Source: Roseovarius sp. TE539 | GTDB lineage: Bacteria; Pseudomonadota; Alphaproteobacteria; Rhodobacterales; Rhodobacteraceae | DNA length: 64,000 nt | Direction of reading: 5' to 3' | Assembly: GCF_003298505.1 (NCBI RefSeq) | Contig: NZ_QNGB01000011.1 | Span: 62,001 to 126,000, forward strand | Part shown: positions 15,948 to 25,235 of the stretch, piece after piece | Layout of the letters: every line of letters begins with the position of its first letter | Numbering within the stretch: position 1 is the stretch's first letter | Program-made: the position numbers and the translations under genes | The notes under the pieces: model-generated | Told to the model about the DNA's origin: nothing | The model's input: the letters and a program-made list of their open reading frames with translations, nothing else | The model's database searches: none

Positions 15948-18490
15948 GCGCGCGCCTCCCGCGGGGCCGGACCACCCGCTTTGGCCCGGGCTTCCGAGAG
16001 GACCGTGCCACCGCCTCCCGGCCCGGTATCCACCGTCTGCCGCCGCAACCGCCGCAGCCGCAGCGCGTTGCTCAGCACGAAAACGGATGACAGCGCCATC
16101 GCCCCCGCCGCCAGAACCGGCGACAAAAGCAGCCCGAACCAAGGGTAAAGCACCCCTGCCGCCACGGGGATGAGGGCCACGTTGTACCCGAAGGCCCAGA
16201 ACAGATTCTGGCGGATATTGCGCATCGTCGCCCTCGACACCTCGATCGCATCAACCACGCCACGCAGCTCGCCGGACATCAGGACCACATCCGCGGTTTC
16301 AATCGCAACGTCGGTGCCGGTGCCGATAGCGATACCCGCATCCGCGTGGGCCAGCGCCGGGGCATCGTTGAGCCCGTCTCCGACGAAGGCCACCTCGCCC
16401 CCGGCCTTGCGGCGCAATTCGTCAAGAGCCGTGACCTTGCCGTCGGGCATCACCCCGGCAACGACGTGGTCTATTCCCGCCTCGGCAGCGATCGCGTCCG
16501 CGGTCTCCCTTCGGTCGCCGGTTATCATCGCCACACGCAGGCCCTTGTCATGCAGCGCCCGCAATGCCGCCACGGCATCCGGCTTGAGGGGGTCGGCCAC
16601 GGCCAGAAGTGCCGCCAGCTGTCCGTCGACCGCGGCGAAAAGCGCTGTGCGGCCCTGCCCGGCCAGCGCATTGCCGTCCTTAGCCAAGGATTCCGTATCA
16701 ATGCCTTCACCTTCCATGAGACGCTCCGAACCGATGAGCACCCGGCGTCCGTCCACCTCGGCCTTGAGACCCTGACCGGTGATGCTTTGGAACCTTTCGG
16801 CGCGCGGCGGCTGCAGCCCCTCCGCGGCGGCCGCCCGCTCGATCGCCTTTGCGATAGGATGCTCAGACGCGCTCTCGGCCGCGGCGACGAGGTTCAGCAC
16901 CTCGGTTCGGTCATGGCCCTCAACGATCACCAGGTCGGTCAACTCGGGGCGGCCCGCTGTCAATGTGCCGGTCTTGTCGAAAGCCACGACCGACACATCC
17001 GAAAGGCGTTGCAGCGCATCACCCTTGCGAAACAGAACGCCCATCCCGGCCGCCCGCCCCGTACCGACCATGATCGAGGTCGGTGTGGCCAGGCCCATCG
17101 CGCAGGGACAGGCGATGATCAACACCGAAACGCCCGCGACGAGAGCAAGCGTCAGCGCCGGACCGGGCGCCAGCAACAGCCAGGCCACAACCGTGAGTGC
17201 CGCCGCCGCCATGACCGCCGGCACGAACCAAAGTGTCACCTTGTCAACCAACGCCTGCACCGGAAGCCGCGCCCCCTGCGCCTCCTCGACCATGCGAATG
17301 ATCTGGGAGAGTGTTGTATCAACGCCCACCCTGGTTGCCCGCATGGTCAGGCTGCCGCTGCCATTGACCGTGCCACCCGTCACCGCGTCGCCCGCGGCCT
17401 TGCCGGCAGGCTCGGGCTCTCCGGTGATCATGCTCTCGTCGACATGGCTTTCGCCTTCCATCACTGCGCCGTCGACGGGAATGCGTTCGCCCGGCCGCAC
17501 CAGAAGCACGTCCCCCTCGGCGACGCTGTTCACCGGCACGTCCACAGGGCTGCCATCGCGCAACACACGCGCATCGCGCGCCTGCATGGACAGCAACCCG
17601 CGGATGGCCTCGCCGGTGCGGCCCTTGGCACGCGCCTCCAGCCACCGACCCACCAGAATCAGCAGCACGATCACTGCCGCTGCTTCGAAATACACCGCCC
17701 GCACCCCCTCGGGCAGCAGCCCCGGCGCGAAGGTCGCGATCACCGAGTAGAGATAGGCCGCCGCCGTGCCCACCGCAACGAGGCTGTTCATGTCCGGCGC
17801 CCCCTTGAACAGGGCGGGCACACCCCTGAGGTAAAATTCACGTCCGGGCCAGAACAGCACGAGGGTGGTCAGAACGAACTGCACCACCCAGCTCACCTGC
17901 TGTCCGATCGTCTCTTTGACAAGGGCATGAAGGGCCGGCACCATGTGCCCACCCATTTCCAGCACCACGACCGGCAGGGCCAGCGCCAGGGCCAGGATCG
18001 CCCGGCGGGATTGTTTGCGGGCCTCCTGTTGCTTGCGCTCACCGGGCTCCACGGCGGCCCCCTGCCGCACAGGCTCGGCGCTGTATCCGGCGTTTCCTAC
18101 TGCGGTCAGCAAGTCACTGTCCCGCACCGCGCCTTCCAGGACCGTGGCGCGGGCGGTTTCTGCGGCCAGGTTGACCTCGGCCTCCAGAACCCCGGGCACG
18201 GCCTTCAGCGCCTGCTCGACACGTCCCACACAGGTGGCGCACGACATTTCGTGGACAGCCAGCGTGACAGCCCCTCGCCGGGCGGGATAGCCAGCCTCGT
18301 CAAGCGCCGCAGCCACCTGAACGGTATCAGCGGGCTGCGAAAGCCGCAGCCGCACGGTCTCGTTCGCAAGGTTGACGGAGACCTCGCTGACACCCGGTAT
18401 AGCAGCGAGTGCCCTTTCGGCCCGCCCCACGCATGATGCGCAGGACATCCCGTCGATGGAAAATTCCAGTCGGGTCTCTGTGGTGGTCAT
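15944..18490 (-). CDS. copA: CopA, Cu(I)-exporting P1B-type ATPase
   Basis: The 848-residue protein has two N-terminal heavy-metal-associated domains with CxxC at 17-20 and 84-87, then eight membrane spans. The transmembrane metal site is CPC in [14 protein letters not shown], the phosphorylation motif DKTGTLTAG, the nucleotide-domain motif [10 protein letters not shown] and the hinge [10 protein letters not shown]. This set is diagnostic of PIB-1 copper exporters of the inner membrane. Transcription starts from a MerR-type promoter described at 18519-18549, and cueR follows with a four-base overlap. Confidence 0.97.
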   Translation of the reverse strand: MTTTETRLEFSIDGMSCASCVGRAERALAAIPGVSEVSVNLANETVRLRLSQPADTVQVAAALDEAGYPARRGAVTLAVHEMSCATCVGRVEQALKAVPGVLEAEVNLAAETARATVLEGAVRDSDLLTAVGNAGYSAEPVRQGAAVEPGERKQQEARKQSRRAILALALALPVVVLEMGGHMVPALHALVKETIGQQVSWVVQFVLTTLVLFWPGREFYLRGVPALFKGAPDMNSLVAVGTAAAYLYSVIATFAPGLLPEGVRAVYFEAAAVIVLLILVGRWLEARAKGRTGEAIRGLLSMQARDARVLRDGSPVDVPVNSVAEGDVLLVRPGERIPVDGAVMEGESHVDESMITGEPEPAGKAAGDAVTGGTVNGSGSLTMRATRVGVDTTLSQIIRMVEEAQGARLPVQALVDKVTLWFVPAVMAAAALTVVAWLLLAPGPALTLALVAGVSVLIIACPCAMGLATPTSIMVGTGRAAGMGVLFRKGDALQRLSDVSVVAFDKTGTLTAGRPELTDLVIVEGHDRTEVLNLVAAAESASEHPIAKAIERAAAAEGLQPPRAERFQSITGQGLKAEVDGRRVLIGSERLMEGEGIDTESLAKDGNALAGQGRTALFAAVDGQLAALLAVADPLKPDAVAALRALHDKGLRVAMITGDRRETADAIAAEAGIDHVVAGVMPDGKVTALDELRRKAGGEVAFVGDGLNDAPALAHADAGIAIGTGTDVAIETADVVLMSGELRGVVDAIEVSRATMRNIRQNLFWAFGYNVALIPVAAGVLYPWFGLLLSPVLAAGAMALSSVFVLSNALRLRRLRRQTVDTGPGGGGTVLSEARAKAGGPAPREARA

Positions 18491-18518
18491 GGCGCGGCCC
18501 TTTCCTGACTCTACCCGT

Positions 18519-18549
18519 CAGTTAATGCTTCCAGCAACTGGAAGGTCAA
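18519..18549 (-). promoter_or_regulatory. CueR-type copA promoter with overlapping dyad operator
   Basis: On the minus strand a -35 TTGACC (18544-18549) and a -10-like TAACTG (18519-18524) are separated by 19 bases. The spacer contains the dyad CTTCCAG-TTG-CTGGAAG (18528-18544). Long spacing plus a CTTCC/GGAAG dyad is the hallmark of promoters activated by DNA distortion through CueR. The layout closely matches the E. coli copA promoter. The copA start codon is about 30 bases downstream. Confidence 0.85.
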
Positions 18550-18779
18550 GGCCTGCACTGAAATCAACCGGTCGGGATCCCCGCTTGAAGCGGCATGGAG
18601 TCCATTCGCTGAATTTCCCCGGGGACAGGGGCCGGACCCGCGGCCGTCCGTTATCCGGCACAGCCATCACACGCATGCTGGACACACGCCCGGCGCGACG
18701 GCAAAAGAGTGGCATCGCCGCGATGAAAAAGGTATGGCTGCTGCGATTCATCGCCGCGACAAACGCCATGAGGCCGCCG

Positions 18780-19193
18780 ATGCCCGATACGATCCTAGAC
18801 CGCTGCGAAGCCCAGGGACTGCGCATGACGGAACAAAGGCGCACCATCGCGACCGTGCTCCAGGATTGCGATGACCACCCGGACGTCGACGAGCTTCACG
18901 CCCGCGCTTCCCGGCGGGACCCGCGCATTTCCATCGCCACCGTTTACCGGACCGTCAAGCTGTTCGAGGAGGCCGGCATCCTCGACAAACTGGAATTCGG
19001 CGACGGCCGCGCCCGTTACGAGGATGCCGAGCGCGAGCATCATGATCACCTGATCGACCTTCACACCGGCGAAGTTATCGAATTCGTCGACCCTGAAATC
19101 GAGGCCCTTCAGGAACGTATCGCGCGCAAGCTCGGCTACAAGCTCGTCGGCCACAAGATGGAACTCTACGGTGTCCCGCTTTCCAAGGGCTGA
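18780..19193 (+). CDS. Fur-family metalloregulator
   Basis: This 137-residue protein has the Fur fold: a winged helix with CEAQGLRMTEQRRTI and ISIATVYRTVKLFEEAGI, then a metal and dimerisation domain with HHDHLIDLHTGEVIEFVDPE. The CxxC pair found after HHDHLI in many Fur proteins is absent. That fits the alphaproteobacterial Fur/Mur branch, whose members sense iron or manganese. The ATG at 18780 follows GAGG at six bases; in-frame ATGs at 18723 and 18768 would add residues absent from the family. Its end overlaps the convergent monooxygenase gene by 28 bases. Iron versus manganese cannot be decided here. Confidence 0.88.
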   Translation: MPDTILDRCEAQGLRMTEQRRTIATVLQDCDDHPDVDELHARASRRDPRISIATVYRTVKLFEEAGILDKLEFGDGRARYEDAEREHHDHLIDLHTGEVIEFVDPEIEALQERIARKLGYKLVGHKMELYGVPLSKG

Positions 19194-20362
19194 GCAAGAA
19201 CGGCGCCGCCGGTGACGTCATGATCATATAACCAGGCGTAGCGGGCCATCATCCGCTCGGGGGCCACTGCCCCGCCCAGCCTTAGCATCGCGTGCGCGGC
19301 GCGGCGCAATGGCCCGAAGGACAGGTGATATTTCCAAGCGTTCCCACTGGCGGCATCCACCACCTTGCGCGCACGCGTCGCACGCCGGAGCTGATACGTA
19401 TCGAGTCCGGTTGCCACGCTTCCGGAAGACGCAACGCTTTCGGCCAGAACCCAAGCATCCTCAAGGGCCATGGACGCACCTTGTGCCATGAAGGGCAGCG
19501 TGGGATGCGCCGCATCGCCCAGCAACCCCGCACCACCCGCGTGCCAACAACGCGCCACGGGGTGCCGGAACAATCCCCACAGACCCACCTCGGTCACCGC
19601 ATCCAGCATCCGCCGCGCCTCCGGTCCGAAATCCGCAAAGGCTGCCCGCAGGGCCAGCGGATCATCCTTCTGGCTCCAGCTTTCGGCCGCCCAGGCGGCA
19701 CGTTCCTGCACTGCGACCAGGTTCAGGAATCGACCGTCACGCAAAGGATAACTGACCATATGGCGGTACGGCCCCATATGCACCCGCGCCTCGGCGCCAG
19801 CACCGTCAACATTGGGAATCACGGCCCGCCATGCCACCTGACCGGTGAAAAACGGCTCCGCCGGCCCGTTCAGGACCGGCCGCAGGACCGAATGCAGCCC
19901 GTCCGCCCCGACAATCAGGTCGGCGCCAAGTTCGGCACCGCTGCTCATGCGCACCCGCGCAGGTGGCCCCGGCTCCACGGATGACACCTTCTGCAGCAGG
20001 CGGATCCGAACCCCGGCCTCGCGCGCACCCTCTGCCAGGAGGTCTATCAAGTCGGCGCGATGCACGAAATGATACTCCTGCCGCTCAAGACGCGAAAGGT
20101 CCAGCCTGAGGACTTCACCGCCGCGGTAATCCCGCAAAGATACAGCCCGAGCAGGCACCGAAACGGCGCGCAGCCGCTCCCCGAGACCCATCGCTTCCAG
20201 CACCGCAAAGCCGTTGGGGCTGATTTGCAGACCGGCACCGACCTCGGTGATGGCTTCCGCCTGCTCCAGAAGCGTTACATCGGCGCCACGCAGCGCCAGC
20301 GCGCGCGCCACCGACAGCCCGCCGATGCCGGCACCGACCACCAGTGTCCTGAGACCCTTCAC
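19166..20362 (-). CDS. FAD-dependent aromatic-hydroxylase-like monooxygenase
   Basis: The 398-residue group A flavoprotein hydroxylase has the FAD dinucleotide motif GAGIGGLSVARAL near the N terminus, the DG motif IVGADGLHS (about 153-161) and the GD motif GLLGDAAHPTLPFMAQG. Relatives include salicylate and 3-hydroxybenzoate hydroxylases. Without neighbouring aromatic-degradation genes the substrate is unknown. The GTG at 20362 follows GGAGGG at seven bases. Its 3' end overlaps the Fur-family gene on the opposite strand by 28 bases. Confidence 0.88.
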   Translation of the reverse strand: MKGLRTLVVGAGIGGLSVARALALRGADVTLLEQAEAITEVGAGLQISPNGFAVLEAMGLGERLRAVSVPARAVSLRDYRGGEVLRLDLSRLERQEYHFVHRADLIDLLAEGAREAGVRIRLLQKVSSVEPGPPARVRMSSGAELGADLIVGADGLHSVLRPVLNGPAEPFFTGQVAWRAVIPNVDGAGAEARVHMGPYRHMVSYPLRDGRFLNLVAVQERAAWAAESWSQKDDPLALRAAFADFGPEARRMLDAVTEVGLWGLFRHPVARCWHAGGAGLLGDAAHPTLPFMAQGASMALEDAWVLAESVASSGSVATGLDTYQLRRATRARKVVDAASGNAWKYHLSFGPLRRAAHAMLRLGGAVAPERMMARYAWLYDHDVTGGAVLAQPLESGTP

Positions 20363-20395
20363 CGGAATACCCTCCTGTCAGAAGATCATACAGAT

Positions 20396-20426
20396 AAAAA
20401 CGCCGGGGCGCATCACGGCCCCGGCG
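20396..20426 (-). terminator. Rho-independent terminator of dksA
   Basis: On the minus strand a perfect 9-base GC stem (CGCCGGGGC and its complement, 8-base loop) is followed directly by TTTTT. It lies 33 bases beyond the dksA stop and before the monooxygenase start. This is the clearest intrinsic terminator in the window. Confidence 0.9.
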
Positions 20427-20458
20427 TCGCCTCGGATCCATGCTTCGATCCGGCACGC

Positions 20459-20881
20459 TCAATCGTCGCGATGAACCTTCTCGCGGCGCTCGTGACGCTC
20501 CTGCGCCTCGAGGCTCATCGTGGCGATCGGCCGTGCGTCCAGGCGCTTGAGGCTGATGGGTTCACCGGTCACTTCACAGTAGCCGTACTCACCTTCCTCG
20601 ATCCGCCGCAGCGCCGCTTCGATCTTCGCAACCAGCTTGCGCTGCCGGTCCCGGGTCCGCAATTCAAGCGCCCGGTCGGTTTCCTCGCTCGCGCGGTCGG
20701 CCACGTCGGGGATTGCGCGGGTCCCGTCCTGAAGTCCCTCGATGGTGTCACGGCTGCTGGCGAGGATATCCTCCCGCCACTTGATGAGCTTGCGGCGGAA
20801 GTATTCCGTCTGGCGCTCGTTCATGAATGGTTCGTCTTCTACCGGCTGGTAATCTTCGGGAAGAAATACCTGGGCTTTCAT
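20459..20881 (-). CDS. dksA: DksA, RNA-polymerase-binding transcription factor
   Basis: The 140-residue protein has the DksA coiled coil. The tip residues Asp59, Asp62 and Ala64 correspond to the DxxDxA motif that acts in the RNA polymerase secondary channel. The globular end has only Cys102 (YGYCEVTGEP); the other three zinc cysteines are missing, which is usual in alphaproteobacteria. The start at 20881 (MKAQVFLPED) matches homologs and has GGGAG upstream. An in-frame ATG at 20914 with an even better site (GAGGAG) could give an 11-residue longer form. A strong terminator follows. Confidence 0.93.
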   Translation of the reverse strand: MKAQVFLPEDYQPVEDEPFMNERQTEYFRRKLIKWREDILASSRDTIEGLQDGTRAIPDVADRASEETDRALELRTRDRQRKLVAKIEAALRRIEEGEYGYCEVTGEPISLKRLDARPIATMSLEAQERHERREKVHRDD

Positions 20882-21074
20882 GTCAGCTCCCTTGTCCGGG
20901 CCAACGTCTGTCATTGCAGTCTCCTCAGACAACTGGCACCTGTCGTGTTGCGGGCAATACTCCAACCCTTACGGATTGTCACTAGCCAATCACACGACAT
21001 TGAAGCGTTTGCGGGCAGTCGTTAGGTTGCCCGTCGACACGCACAGGAAACTTCCCGAAAAGGACTGAAAAAAC

Positions 21075-21914
21075 ATGAAATTCGAAGGGACCGAGTCTTA
21101 CGTCGCCACTGACGATCTGATGGTGGCGGTCAATGCCGCGGTGACGCTGGAACGTCCCCTGCTGGTCAAGGGAGAGCCCGGAACCGGCAAGACCGAACTG
21201 GCCCGTCAGGTGGCATCGGGGCTCGGGCTGGAGATCGTGGAGTGGAACATCAAATCCACCACCCGCGCCCATCAGGGCCTTTACGAATACGACGCCGTTT
21301 CACGCCTGCGCGACAGCCAGCTTGGCGACGAGCGGGTGCACGACGTGGCCAACTACATTCGCCCCGGCAAGCTCTGGCAGGCTTTCTCCACGGACCGCAA
21401 GGTGGTTCTGCTCATCGACGAGATCGACAAGGCCGATATCGAGTTTCCCAACGACCTGCTGCAGGAGCTCGACCGGATGGAATTCCACGTCTATGAAACC
21501 GGCGAGACGATCCGCGCCCGGCATCGCCCGGTGGTCATCATCACGTCCAACAACGAGAAGGAACTGCCGGACGCGTTCCTGCGCCGCTGCTTTTTCCATT
21601 ATATTCGGTTCCCCGACCCTGAAACGATGGAACGCATCGTCGAGGTTCACCATCCCGGCATCAAGAATGAGCTGCTGACCACCGCCCTCACGCAATTCTA
21701 CGAGCTGCGCGACCAACAGGGCCTCAAGAAGAAGCCTTCGACCTCCGAGGTGCTTGACTGGCTCAAGCTGATCCTGGCCGAGGATCTCGGCCCGGAAGAC
21801 CTCAAGCGCGACGGGGCCGACGCCCTGCCCCGTCTGCATGGCGCGTTGCTCAAGAACGAACAGGACGTTCATTTGTTCGAACGCCTGGCGTTCATGGCCC
21901 GCGGCCGACGGTAG
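21075..21914 (+). CDS. MoxR-type AAA+ ATPase
   Basis: The 279-residue AAA+ protein has Walker A GEPGTGKT (33-40), Walker B VVLLIDEIDKAD and sensor-type IITSNNEKELPDAFLRRC. MoxR ATPases usually work with a von Willebrand factor A partner as a chaperone for assembling metal enzymes or complexes. The matching VWA gene is at 23914-25098 on the same strand, with a DUF2927 lipoprotein and a small membrane protein between. The gene is divergent from dksA. Confidence 0.92.
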   Translation: MKFEGTESYVATDDLMVAVNAAVTLERPLLVKGEPGTGKTELARQVASGLGLEIVEWNIKSTTRAHQGLYEYDAVSRLRDSQLGDERVHDVANYIRPGKLWQAFSTDRKVVLLIDEIDKADIEFPNDLLQELDRMEFHVYETGETIRARHRPVVIITSNNEKELPDAFLRRCFFHYIRFPDPETMERIVEVHHPGIKNELLTTALTQFYELRDQQGLKKKPSTSEVLDWLKLILAEDLGPEDLKRDGADALPRLHGALLKNEQDVHLFERLAFMARGRR

Positions 21915-22355
21915 GCACGGCGTCGATTGCGGCGCGAAACGGGTTCCGGCCGCGCCGCGAAGCACTCGATGTGGCAGGCATTTTGCATCCGGGTCAGGGT
22001 CAGCCACCTGGAAAGCCGTGTCAGCCGGTGTTCCACGCCCGGGCCGCCGACCGGTATCCGGCCCTTCTCAAACCGGCGCTCAGCGTGCAAGCTGTGGACC
22101 TGATCGTCGGGCTTCAACGGCCCTATCCTGATTCGCCATCGAAGGACTGCGGCCATATCCCTGTTTTCGAAACATGAATCGCAACTTCCGCAAGATGTGC
22201 GACGGGCGCAACGACTCGGCCCCAGTTTCGCCCAAAACTCTCCTTACCGTGGACAGGGTGGACGGCGAGATTGGCCGTCGCCCCGAACCGGAGCCGGAAT
22301 CGATCCTCCGGTGCACGACGAAGGGCATGGTCGGAGATTCAGTTTCGGGGGGAGC
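21915..22355 (+). other. 441-base gap between the MoxR and DUF2927 genes
   Basis: I found no convincing gene here; the short open frames lack ribosome-binding sites and family resemblance. A perfect 8-base inverted repeat (GCGGCGCG at 21929-21936 with its complement at 21951-21958) lies 15 bases after the MoxR stop. It could end or attenuate transcription, but has no T-run. The rest presumably carries the promoter of the downstream genes. Confidence 0.4.
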
Positions 22356-23732
22356 GTGCGCAACCTAGTCCTGCCTTTGTGCCTCATGCTCGGGGCCTGT
22401 GTACCCGGCACCTCGGGGGAGCTGCCCTCGCGGGCCGCGACCCAGGTCGACAGTGCGATGCCACCGATGAAATCATTCCCGGCGCCGCGCCCGGTGCCGC
22501 CGCGGCGGTCCAACCGCGATATCGCGCGTGATTTCATCGAACTGAGCATGGAGCTGGAATCGGGCCGCCCGCTCAAGACGTTCACACGTTTCGAGGAACC
22601 GGTCACCGTGCGCGTCACCGGCGCACCGCCGCCGTCGCTGGTGCCCGATCTCAATCGCTTGCTTTTGCGTTTGCGCCGTGAGGCCCGGATCGACATTACC
22701 CATGTCGGCGCGGGGGCCGGACCCGCCAACATTACCATCCAGGCAGTGCCGAGAGCCGAGATTCGCCGTCATCTGCCGCAGGCTGCCTGCTTCGTTGTGC
22801 CCAACATCACCAGCCTTTCCGAATATGATCGCGCCCGCCGCAGCCGCAAGACCAGCTGGAGCCGCCTGACACGCCGCGAGACACTTGCGATCTTCGTTCC
22901 AAGCGATGCCGCGCCGCAGGAGGTCCGCGACTGCCTGCACGAAGAACTGGCCCAGGCGCTCGGGCCGCTCAACGATCTTTATCGCCTTCCCGACAGCGTC
23001 TTCAATGACGACAACGTGCATACCGTGCTCACCGGCTTCGACATGTTGGTCCTGCGCGCCTATTACGCGCCGGAACTGCGCAACGGCATGAACCGGCGCG
23101 AGGTGGAGGCACGACTGCCGGGCATCCTGTCGCGGCTGAACCCGGCCGGAAACAACCGCCCCTCCCGAGCTGTGACTGACACCCCGCGCGCGTGGATACG
23201 CGCGATTCAGACAGCTCTCGGACCGGGGACCGCGGCGCTGCAACGCCGCAGTGCAGCCACGACAGCGTTGCGCATCGCACGCACCGTTGGCTGGACAGAT
23301 CATCGCCGGGCATTCAGCCACTATGCACTCGGACGGCTGATCCAGAGCGCGGATCCGAAGGCGGCCCAGGCCCATTTCGCTGCCGCCGACAGCTACTACC
23401 GCCAGACGCCGGGCACCGAACTGCACCGTGCCCATGCCGCTTCACAGCTGGCCGCGCGCGCCATCGCCCGTGGAAAAGGGGACGTCGCACTGATGCTTCT
23501 GCAACCGCATCTGGCGGTCGCCGAACGCCACGAGAACGCGGCACTTCTGGCCACGCTCATGATGCTGCGCGCCGAAGCCCTGGAATTGACCGGTCGCAGC
23601 GCCGAGGCCCGTGCGGTGCGACTGGACAGTCTCGGGTGGGCGCGTTACGGCTACGGGGCGGACTGGGCCGTCCGCGCCAAGATGCGCGAGGTTTCGGCCC
23701 TCAATCCGCTCAAGGACCGCACCGACGGGTAG
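22356..23732 (+). CDS. DUF2927-domain lipoprotein
   Basis: The 458-residue protein begins VRNLVLPLCLMLGAC, a lipoprotein signal with lipobox LGAC. A Pro-rich linker follows, then a DUF2927 domain (about 60-240) with LHEELAQALGPLNDLYRLPDS, which resembles a degenerate metallopeptidase helix. The C-terminal third is helical with TPR-like repeats (ALGRLIQSADPKAAQAHFAAA). The GTG at 22356 fits the lipobox and follows GGGGGGAG very closely; frame-open sequence further upstream lacks a secretion signal. It lies between the MoxR and VWA genes, so an envelope role linked to that system is possible. Function unknown. Confidence 0.78.
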   Translation: MRNLVLPLCLMLGACVPGTSGELPSRAATQVDSAMPPMKSFPAPRPVPPRRSNRDIARDFIELSMELESGRPLKTFTRFEEPVTVRVTGAPPPSLVPDLNRLLLRLRREARIDITHVGAGAGPANITIQAVPRAEIRRHLPQAACFVVPNITSLSEYDRARRSRKTSWSRLTRRETLAIFVPSDAAPQEVRDCLHEELAQALGPLNDLYRLPDSVFNDDNVHTVLTGFDMLVLRAYYAPELRNGMNRREVEARLPGILSRLNPAGNNRPSRAVTDTPRAWIRAIQTALGPGTAALQRRSAATTALRIARTVGWTDHRRAFSHYALGRLIQSADPKAAQAHFAAADSYYRQTPGTELHRAHAASQLAARAIARGKGDVALMLLQPHLAVAERHENAALLATLMMLRAEALELTGRSAEARAVRLDSLGWARYGYGADWAVRAKMREVSALNPLKDRTDG

Positions 23733-23741
23733 AGGACACGC

Positions 23742-23909
23742 ATGATCATCATTTCCGGCACCGTCCTGGGCGCCGCACTCGGGGCCTGGCAGGCCTGGCG
23801 GCGCAAGGGCCGTCCCGCCGACATCGCGCTCTACGCCTTTGTCTACGCGCTAATCTTCACGCTGGCGGGCCTTTTCGTTACCCTGATCATACACCGTTCA
23901 GCGGTCTGA
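23742..23909 (+). CDS. Small membrane protein, 55 residues
   Basis: This short gene starts ATGATCATCATT nine bases after the DUF2927 stop and ends four bases before the VWA start. It encodes two hydrophobic segments (about 1-18 and 29-51) around a basic turn WRRKGRPAD. AGAGG lies upstream at suitable spacing. Tight packing between two same-strand genes and the coherent two-span pattern support it as real. I do not recognise the family. Confidence 0.65.
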   Translation: MIIISGTVLGAALGAWQAWRRKGRPADIALYAFVYALIFTLAGLFVTLIIHRSAV

Positions 23910-23913
23910 GGTC

Positions 23914-25098
23914 GTGTTCCTTCCTTTCTTCGATAACCTTCGGCGGGCCGGCGTGCCGGTCAGCCTGCGCGAATACCTGACCTTCCTAGATGCCATGTCG
24001 GCCGGCCTGGTGACCTATGATGTCGACGGCTTCTACTACCTTGCACGCAGTGCGATGGTGAAGGACGAACGCCATATCGACCGCTTTGATCGCGCCTTTG
24101 CCAACAGCTTTTCCGGGCTCGAGTCGATCACCGCCGAACAGGTGCTCGACGCGGTGGACCTGCCCGCTGACTGGCTTGAAAAAATGGCCGAAAAGCACCT
24201 CACGCCCGAGGAAAAGGCAGAAATCGAGGCCCTTGGCGGCTTCGACAAGCTGATGGAGACGCTGCGCGAGCGCCTCCGCGAACAGCAAGGCCGTCATCAG
24301 GGCGGCAACAAATGGATCGGCACCGCTGGCACCTCTCCCTTCGGCGCCCACGGCTACAATCCGGAGGGGGTGCGTATCGGGCAGGACCGGTCCCGCCACC
24401 GCCGCGCCGTCAAGGTATGGGACAAGCGCGAATTCCGAAATTTCGACGACAGCGTCGAGCTGGGAACCCGCAACATCAAGGTCGCGCTGAAACGCCTGCG
24501 CCAATGGGTTCGCGACGGTGCCGAGGAAGAACTGGACCTTCAGGGCACCATCCGGGCCACGGCCGAGCACGGCTACCTTGATGTGCAGACCCGCCCCGAG
24601 CGGCGGAACGCCGTCAAGGTCCTGCTCTTTCTCGATGTCGGCGGGTCGATGGACGATCACATCAAGGTGGTCGAGGAACTTTTCAGCGCCGCGCGCGCCG
24701 AATTCAAGCATCTTGAGTACTATTATTTCCACAACTGCCTCTACGAGGGGGTGTGGCGCGACAATCGCCGCCGTTGGGATGCGATCATACCCACCGACGA
24801 GGTGCTGCGGACCTACGGAGCGGATTACAAATGCGTCTTTGTCGGCGACGCCTCGATGAGCCCCTACGAAATCGCCTACGCCGGTGGCGCCAACGAACAC
24901 TGGAACCCCGAGGCCGGGCAAGTCTGGCTCTCGCGTGCCCGCGAACAGTGGTCGGACAACCTGTGGATCAATCCGGTGCCGGAAAGGTTCTGGCCACATA
25001 CCCATTCCATTTCCATGATCTCGGGGATATTCGAGGGCCGGATGGTGCCGATGACGCTGGAGGGTCTGGATCGCGGCATGCGCGAGTTGGTGCGGTAG
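23914..25098 (+). CDS. VWA-domain (CoxE-like) protein, partner of MoxR
   Basis: The 394-residue protein has an N-terminal helical region (1-120) and a C-terminal von Willebrand A domain. The metal-adhesion motif DVGGSMDD (241-248) replaces the usual DxSxS, so the first Ser is Gly. Other conserved parts include VKVLLFLDVGG and KCVFVGDASMSPYE. The GTG at 23914 starts four bases after the small membrane protein gene. Proteins of this kind act with MoxR ATPases; the client here is unknown. Confidence 0.88.
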   Translation: MFLPFFDNLRRAGVPVSLREYLTFLDAMSAGLVTYDVDGFYYLARSAMVKDERHIDRFDRAFANSFSGLESITAEQVLDAVDLPADWLEKMAEKHLTPEEKAEIEALGGFDKLMETLRERLREQQGRHQGGNKWIGTAGTSPFGAHGYNPEGVRIGQDRSRHRRAVKVWDKREFRNFDDSVELGTRNIKVALKRLRQWVRDGAEEELDLQGTIRATAEHGYLDVQTRPERRNAVKVLLFLDVGGSMDDHIKVVEELFSAARAEFKHLEYYYFHNCLYEGVWRDNRRRWDAIIPTDEVLRTYGADYKCVFVGDASMSPYEIAYAGGANEHWNPEAGQVWLSRAREQWSDNLWINPVPERFWPHTHSISMISGIFEGRMVPMTLEGLDRGMRELVR

Positions 25099-25235
25099 CT
25101 CGCCACCACGAATTCCGCGACCGCCGGAAGTCCGAATGGCGGCGATTCACGGGGCAACAACAGGTGCCGCTTTACAGCGGACGGGAAAGACCCGTTCAAG
25201 ACGTCCGGTGGCAAAAAGCGCCGGTCCGCACCCGG

